A program made the position numbers and the translations under genes. Below are positions 58,210 to 64,000 of a DNA stretch of 64,000 nt, one piece after another; within the stretch, counting starts at the first letter, position 1, and each line of letters starts with the position of its first letter. The DNA lies in NCBI GenBank assembly GCA_030063045.1, contig JAQSEB010000108.1, positions 186,001 through 250,000 on the forward strand. The letters are read 5' to 3'. This DNA is from Pratylenchus scribneri (Eukaryota > Nematoda > Chromadorea > Rhabditida > Pratylenchidae). The notes under the pieces were generated by a model. That model was not told the DNA's origin and ran no database searches. It worked only from the letters and a program-made list of their open reading frames with translations.

Positions 58210-59851
58210 CGGTAAATAAGAAAATTAAAAAATGAAAATTTGAAGAATTTTACTGACAAAATTTTGTAAGGAAATATGTACAAAGAAAAATTTAATTCGA
58301 ATTTATAATTATAAAATTTAATTCTAAAAATTAAAAAAAAAATAAAAAAATATACACAAGGCGGGACTGGCAATTTTGTGGTGATGAAATTTTAACTATA
58401 ATCCATTTTAGACTGACCATTTTTTATGTTTTAAAGTGGATTTGATACGACAAGGAATTGTTTAACGAATGAAATAAAAATCATTTTTTATATTTTAATG
58501 AGAAATCTATAATGACTTGAATAAAAAAGGGTTGAATAATGAGAAATCGGAAGATTTTTGAATAATAAAAAATTAGAAATAAATTTTAAAAATTGAATTT
58601 AATTTGAACTGTAAAATCATTTAAAATTTTTCCAAATATTCATTTAAAAATGTGATTCGATGCGCAAAATTATTTTCTCATTTTATATAAATTGAAAATC
58701 AAAATAATTTAAATTATTTGTAGTTTTTAAAACACGTTTTATGCTCAAAAACTATTATACTGATATTTTTCAGACATTTTTCAGTAAATAGATTATTTAT
58801 TAATAGAAAATTCTTCGATCCATATGAATTTGCGTAAGGTGAATAAAATTGTTGGTGATGTCCGGGACATTGAAATGCCTAGCCTTCCAAATCAAATTAA
58901 AAAAGTAAAATTTTTGAAAAATTTAATAGAATAAATATTAATATTTTATTAATAATAAATTTCTAAAAATTTTTAATTTATTCATAAATTTTTTATTTTT
59001 AAAATCGAGTGAATCTTGTTATTCTTTCTAAACTCGAGGTCAATTTTAGGTCATTATAATCATGATAAATAAATTTCAATTTAAAATTTACTAAATCATA
59101 TTTAAAAATTGACTAAAATTCGATTCGATAAAAATTCAATTATAATTTTTCTGATAATAAAAATGATATTACAAATTAATTTTTAATAAATCTGAAAAAA
59201 TTTACCCAAAAATTTTTTGTTATTAATACAATGAATGAAAAGAGAAAACTGAGGAGATTGAACATTTTAAGAATTTCCTCCTATCTATTTTCCCTTAGGC
59301 ATCAAAACAGAGCGAAAAAATGCAGTTTATTTATCTTATTAGATCTCCCATTTCACGTATTCCACGGTGCTGTTGCAATTAAAATTTAAGCGATACATTT
59401 AACTTAAGGTAATCGGCGATGGCGAAATGCAGATATCCTAGTTTTCTCAGCTACCAATTTTCCTCCTAATTGAAATTTTTTTATTTCATTCCTTAATATT
59501 AAATACATTTAACTCATTTTTGGCGTATAATCATCGCATCTACGATTATATATATTTAGGAAAATCATATTTTTATTAGAATTATGTGAAGATTCAACTT
59601 ATTATCAATCTTATTTTGAATATCATTTTTATGATGTAAAATGACATCTAATATTTATATTAATTCTCTAACAGCTTCATATCATATGAATCGTCATCGA
59701 ATAAGAATAACATAATCATATCGTTGATATGAAATTTTATAGACACATTTGCTGATTTAAAAGTTTGTTTGATGCGTCTATTGCATTAAATCAAAAGAAA
59801 TGAATGATAATTTAAAAAATATTTATAATTAGCAATCAATCTATATTATAG
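58210..59851. other. Intergenic, no gene seen
   Basis: Very AT-rich. Apart from the possible degraded exon at 58846-58905 nothing is recognisable. Confidence 0.35.
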
Positions 59852-60307
59852 ATGAAAAATTCCTCAATAATTTCAAGTCATTATCGTCAAAAAATAGTCC
59901 ATCAAAATTATGCATATTTCCACGATGGTAAAAATAAGGACGGGAAAATTTTATTTTGGCGCTGCGATCGAGCGAATATTAAATGCCCTGGACGTATTTG
60001 GACAACAGTGGATGGGGAATTCATTCAAATGAGAACTGAACATCGCTGTACTTCATCTGGAGATCATATTGAACTACAAAAATTGAAAACATTTGATAAA
60101 ACCATTCCAATTTTGGCCACTCTCAGAAATATATCATTTCTCTTATTTTTTCGCCCCTTACATTTTTGGGCCAAAAATATTGCCCCACTTAATCCTTTCA
60201 TTTTGTTCATATTTTGCCCATTTTCCCATTTTGTGCCCTTCATTTTATGTATATTTATAGCCACTTTGAGCATTCAGTCGATGCTCTACAATTTTTTAAA
60301 ATCATAA
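59852..60307 (+). CDS. FLYWCH-type zinc-finger fragment
   Basis: The first 75 residues show the FLYWCH-like pattern: YAYFHDGKNKDGKILFWRCD, then IKCPGRIWTT and TEHRCTS. This is aromatic-rich, with Cys at WRC and KCPGR and a terminal His, as in domains found in nematode transcription regulators and MULE-type transposon proteins. An AG acceptor-like ATAG directly precedes the ATG, so this may be an internal exon. The second half (after about residue 85) is low-complexity and probably not coding; an unlabelled donor may end the true exon earlier. Whether it is a host gene or transposon remnant is unclear. Confidence 0.5.
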   Translation: MKNSSIISSHYRQKIVHQNYAYFHDGKNKDGKILFWRCDRANIKCPGRIWTTVDGEFIQMRTEHRCTSSGDHIELQKLKTFDKTIPILATLRNISFLLFFRPLHFWAKNIAPLNPFILFIFCPFSHFVPFILCIFIATLSIQSMLYNFLKS

Positions 60308-61317
60308 ATAAAATCAAATTTTCGAATCGTAATGATTTATATAGAGTAATCATAATATTTGTTAATTAATGTAATTATGGTAATTGTAGGCTGGGTCCTC
60401 CTTTTTCAACAAGAAGGAAAAAGTAAGGGAAAAGTGAAATAGAGATTAGGGTTATATGAGATGATTAATCCAATCATATCCGGAGCCCAACCCTGTAACC
60501 CTACTTCTGATGGTTGGCAGACAACTTGAGGAACCGACACTTGCGGACGAAACGGTCTGGGGCCGATGATGGTAAAGCTATTGTGGAATTGTTTATGGCA
60601 TATTATAAGGAGTAAAATTAGCTACAAAATGGCATCAAAAGCATTGGTCAATGTTGAATATTCACCGAGTTATTGCCAAAAAACCGTTAGTTTAATTAAA
60701 ACTAAAAATAACAATATTGGATGGAATGATTGAAAATAGAAATAATAAAAGGAAAATTAATTGTAACAAAAATTTAACAATTCATTTATGAATAAAATAA
60801 ATGTCAAAATAACCACCTTTCATAATCTTTAATCAATAAATCAAATAATTTTGATAAACAAGAAACTAAATAATATAGGAAGAAAAATAGCAATGAAATC
60901 GAAGTATTTATTAACTATTGACAAGATGAGGAAAAATGAATTTTAATCAAATCGCGCCATTTTTCCTCCTTTTTTCATTTTATTTTGCGCAGGATGAAAC
61001 AATAAATTCTGGATTTGAAATTGATGCCAATAACCAATTATTTTAGTTTAACATATATTCTCTAATAGAAGTTGTATCTATAATTAAATTAAAAGCTTAC
61101 TAAGAAAGCTCTGAATATTAAAAATAAAATAAATTATTTTCTATATTTTATGATAAGTAAATTATAAGCTATAGCAATTGGTTTTTTTCATATACAAGTT
61201 TTACATATATTAAATACATAACGAATTTTAACATTTCGCAATTAAAATCACACAAAAAATTCTCCATATAAATTTTAATTATTTTTACAGATGAATTGAT
61301 AATTATTTTTAAAATTC
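60308..61317. other. Intergenic with half a TIR element
   Basis: Positions 60539-60685 match one arm of the element at 13372-13760 (GATGGTAAAGCTATTG, TTGTTTATGGCATATTAT, AAAAGCATTGG); the other arm is missing, so this is a solo or truncated copy. A mixed-composition patch at 60390-60500 precedes it. The rest is AT-rich. Confidence 0.5.
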
Positions 61318-63566
61318 TTAAATTTTTCTCAAAGCAAAAACATAATGCTTGGAGAATTCTTTATAAAATTCTTCCAAATCTAATTTAATTGGCATTTCAT
61401 CCATATAAAATGTGTTGACCAATTCATAACCTGAATAATTTGCTTTAATAAATTTTTAAAATAATTAATCAAAATTATTTTTTTCTTATCTAAAATTAAA
61501 AAAAATTCAATGGAAATATTTAATATTTAACTGATAGGATATATTGGATTCTATTTATTTTGTATACTTAAATATTACTCGGAAGCGGATTTTTAGGTTG
61601 CAAAAATCGTAAAATAGGTGGTTTTTTGGAAAATTTACTCAAAATAGATTTCAAACCCCTAAAATAGGTAATTTTTGCAATTTTTAATGCATTTTTAATA
61701 TGAAATTTTCTCTCAAAAAAGTGCCAAAATAGGTAAAATTGGTCAAAAAAATTTTATCAAAAAAGTAAAATAAATGCTCAAAAATAATATTTTTGTGCTT
61801 TTCACATCAAATCTGATGCATGAAAAAAATAGGTAAAACCTAAAAATCCGCTCCCTAAATATTATATCAATTAATCCTTTTTGAATTTTCTAAAATAATT
61901 CAATATAAATTTGCTTTTAATAGTAGAATGATTAATTAAATATTTTTATATTTATCTTCGATTAATTTAACAATAAATTAATCTCAAGCAAATAATTTCA
62001 ATATACTAAATAACAATAAAATATGTTAATATAATAATTTAATAAAAATTATTTTTTTTTAACTCAAAAGTTCTTAATAAAATTCAAATGACTCACCAGC
62101 AAACATCATCGGTAATCTTATTCTTCCATAAGTTCTATGGCAATTATATCCAACATCATCCCAGCCAATGGGTATTCCAAGAAATAAAAAACCTCCTCGT
62201 TTCAATATGCATCTAATTTTTTGGTAATCTTTCGGAATTGTAGTCCCAAAATTTTTTTTTTTTTGGATTTTTCTTCAAAAGTATAGAAGATGTATCTGTG
62301 ATCCTTTTTGTCATATCTTATCATCTTGTATTGTAAGATAATGCCGACCTTTACCAAGAAAAGGCCAATTTGGAACCAAGGTCAATTTTCAAAATATTTT
62401 TAAAATAGACATAGGTATTATAGCTCAATCTACGCGGCTCGCCGAGCTGAATTCAATGTTACTGCTTTTATTTGTAAATATTGCAATATAACCAAAAACC
62501 AAGTTAAGTCCAAAAAATATTTGTCATGATAAGATATTTTGACTTTTAATTTGGTAGTAATTTAATATTTATAAATAAAAAATGGTAATACCAAATACCC
62601 TAGGATTCCGATCGCAGAACTGCGTCAATTGAGCTATAAGATACCTATTTTAAAAATATTTTGAAAATTGGTTTTGGTCCCACCTTGGCAATATCTTGGT
62701 AAAGTCGGCATTATTTTATCACAATGAAAAGATATGACAAAATGGATGCCAGATTCGTGTTCGATGCCCCTGAAAAAACGCAAAAAAAATTTTTTAAAAA
62801 TCCGAAAAAAATTTTATGAGACCGCAATTCCGAAATACCTAATTTTTTGCATTTCCTTTATATCGCCAAAAGGATCAATTAGATCGCCATAACGACCGAG
62901 GCCACTGTGTTCAATGCTCGAAAAACTTACAATGAAATCAAATTTCTCATTAAATCTAAAAAAAATATAAAAATTTCTAATAAACTACAAATTATATTAC
63001 GATTCCCAATTCTTGGCCAAATCTGTGGCCAACATAAAAGTGATGTCCGGATGTTCAATTTTAAGCTGTTGATAGTCAATTGTTGTAAGCGATTTGGCTC
63101 CATTTGCCAAACATAATATTTCCACCCATGGAGTTTGTGACCCAATTACGGCACCACTCTTTCCAGCAATGCTATGAAATTTGGTAGCATGATAAACAGC
63201 CACTACAAAAAATTACTCATTGAAAAATGTTGTTTATATAATTTGATAGTTTTTTTATTCGATTAATATTGTTATTGATTTATTATAATTGAAATTCTAT
63301 TGATATTTTTTCTTACATGAATCACTGTAGGAATACTTGGAGAATTGCTTTGCCTTGGCCTTATTGACTTCGTCTTCAATATGTTTTTTGCTCCACAACC
63401 TTTCTTTACTAAGTTTTTCAACATTAGAAGGTTCATTGTTGAATTTTTCATCGATAAAGCAATCAGACATTGTTGTATAGCCATTTAGGGTATAATTTGT
63501 ACGCAACAAATGCTTCGGATCACCATCCGCAGGAATATCAGCAACTTGTTGCCATTTTTGGAAAAT
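61318..63566 (-). CDS. DUF268 family protein, 5' end missing
   Basis: Nematode-expanded DUF268 family; the fold resembles SAM methyltransferases (my reading), function unknown. Exons seen: 63317-63566, 63001-63202, 62839-62955, 62097-62212, 61318-61430, all in phase. Family blocks are GSQTPWVEILCLANGAKSLT, TIDYQQLKIEHPD, FDFIVSFSSIEHSGLGRYGD, DPFGDIKEMQKIRCILKRGG and FLFLGIPIGWDDVGYNCHRT, with RLPMMF and the C-terminus HYVFALRKI. The first visible exon begins in mid-protein (IFQKWQQVADIPADGDP), so at least one upstream exon with the membrane anchor lies beyond 63566 or outside the window. The intron 62213-62838 is exactly a transposon plus one target-duplication copy. The last intron carries another transposon. 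Confidence 0.88.
61578..61855. mobile_element. 278-bp MITE with 9-bp target duplication
   Basis: The inverted ends GGAAGCGGATTTTTAGGTT and AACCTAAAAATCCGCTCCC are flanked by TAAATATTA on both sides (61569-61577 and 61856-61864). A 9-bp duplication is typical of Mutator-like elements. The interior repeats AAAATAGGT. Lies in the last intron of the DUF268 gene. Confidence 0.85.
62224..62838. mobile_element. 615-bp TIR element that forms an intron (introner-like)
   Basis: The ends are GTAATCTTTCGGAATTGTAG and the complement of GACCGCAATTCCGAAATAC, with T-rich stretches and TTTTCAAAATATTTTTAAAA-type arms further in. It is flanked by CTAATTTTTTG on both sides (62213-62223 and 62839-62849), an 11-bp duplication. 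On the gene's strand the element starts GTATTTCGG (donor) and the duplication ends TTAG (acceptor), so the intron 62213-62838 is exactly the element plus one duplication copy. Inner palindromes include GCCGACCTTTACCAAGA and its inverse. No transposase is present. Confidence 0.85.
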
Positions 63567-63625
63567 CTAAATTATTTATTAATAGTGTAATTTATCTCAA
63601 AACTTTTTTCAAAAAATATTTTATA

Positions 63626-64000
63626 ATATTATTTTTAGCTTATAACATGTATCTAGGGGTTTTAGATGATGGGGAATTTGAATATGGTATTAGTTTTTTA
63701 TTAAATAAATAGCTTGAACCGGTACAGGTTAAAAAACCGGTTTCGAAAAATTTGAACTTTCTAATTATCAGACAATTTGTAATCCATTCAGTGAGCCTCG
63801 ATGTGCAGAGAATGAATTTGCGATTGGTTAAAATTAAGGCAACTGAAAAAATTATTAGTTAATTATCTGACTTGTATGACTATAATGGCCATAACTTTTT
63901 TAGATTTGAATTTAATGAAAGACTGATGGCAGATTCATGCTTAGTAGCCCATCATATAATGTGTCATCTTAATCAAAAGTCTGGAAATTACTAAACCAGT
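63626..64000. repeat. Partial copy of the element at 3302-3881
   Basis: It shares GATGATGGGGAATTTGAATATG-like sequence near 63668 and GGCAGATTCATGC near 63927 with the element in FUT8 intron 1, in the same relative order. It runs to the window edge. Confidence 0.45.

Noticed and set aside
58846..58905. Next exon of the broken GT11 copy
   Set aside because: Length (about 60 nt against 78) and sequence match the LFGDDK exon only loosely; not enough to call.

Overview
This window looks like nuclear DNA of a nematode. It is strongly AT-rich. Genes are split by many introns, with acceptors mostly of the TTTTTAG or TTTCAG kind. It carries protein families that are typical of nematodes or expanded in them: GT11 fucosyltransferases, GT92/DUF23, DUF1647, DUF268, FkbM-type and METTL24-type methyltransferases, and acyltransferase-3. 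Base composition and acceptor style would suit a tylenchid (Meloidogyne-like) genome, but that placement is inference. I rebuilt the genes exon by exon; nearly every multi-exon model closes in frame with matching splice phases, which is the main support for the calls.

Layout: 0-4.2 kb FUT8-like core alpha-1,6-fucosyltransferase (-). 5.0-6.9 kb GT11 copy 1 (+). 7.5-8.9 kb a 21-bp minisatellite. 9.5-12.9 kb DUF1647 protein (-). 13.9-15.7 kb FkbM methyltransferase (-). 16.4-21.2 kb GT11 copy 2 (-), one intron swollen by nested transposons. 21.5-23.3 kb acyltransferase-3 (-). 24.4-26.7 kb intact GT92 (+). 27-30 kb repeats, including a large palindrome with a telomere-like loop. 30.4-33.2 kb decayed GT92 (+). 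34.3-36.5 kb GT11 copy 3 (-). 37.3-41.1 kb METTL24-like protein with degraded SAM motifs (+). 41.9-43.4 kb second 21-bp minisatellite. 44.4-47.6 and 53.4-56.9 kb duplicated METTL24-like methyltransferases (+), with a class I SAM methyltransferase between them on the other strand (48.9-51.4 kb). 58.1 kb broken GT11 exon. 59.9 kb FLYWCH-type zinc finger. 61.3-63.6 kb DUF268 protein (-), cut off by the right edge or missing its first exon.

Most complete enzymes start with a short cytoplasmic tail and a single hydrophobic anchor, the layout of Golgi type II membrane enzymes. In C. elegans, FUT-8 puts alpha-1,6-fucose on the N-glycan core, the GT92 enzyme GALT-1 galactosylates that fucose, and the galactose can then carry alpha-1,2-fucose or O-methyl groups. 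The window holds a FUT8, a GT92, several GT11 enzymes, several methyltransferases and an O-acyltransferase-like protein, so a neighbourhood for building and capping core glycans is a reasonable inference.

The most striking observation is in the DUF268 gene. One intron consists exactly of a terminal-inverted-repeat element plus one copy of its 11-bp target duplication: the element's end supplies the GT and the duplication supplies the AG. This is what a transposon-made intron (introner) looks like. The window is otherwise full of short inverted-repeat elements, mostly in introns, and shows three likely GC-AG introns.
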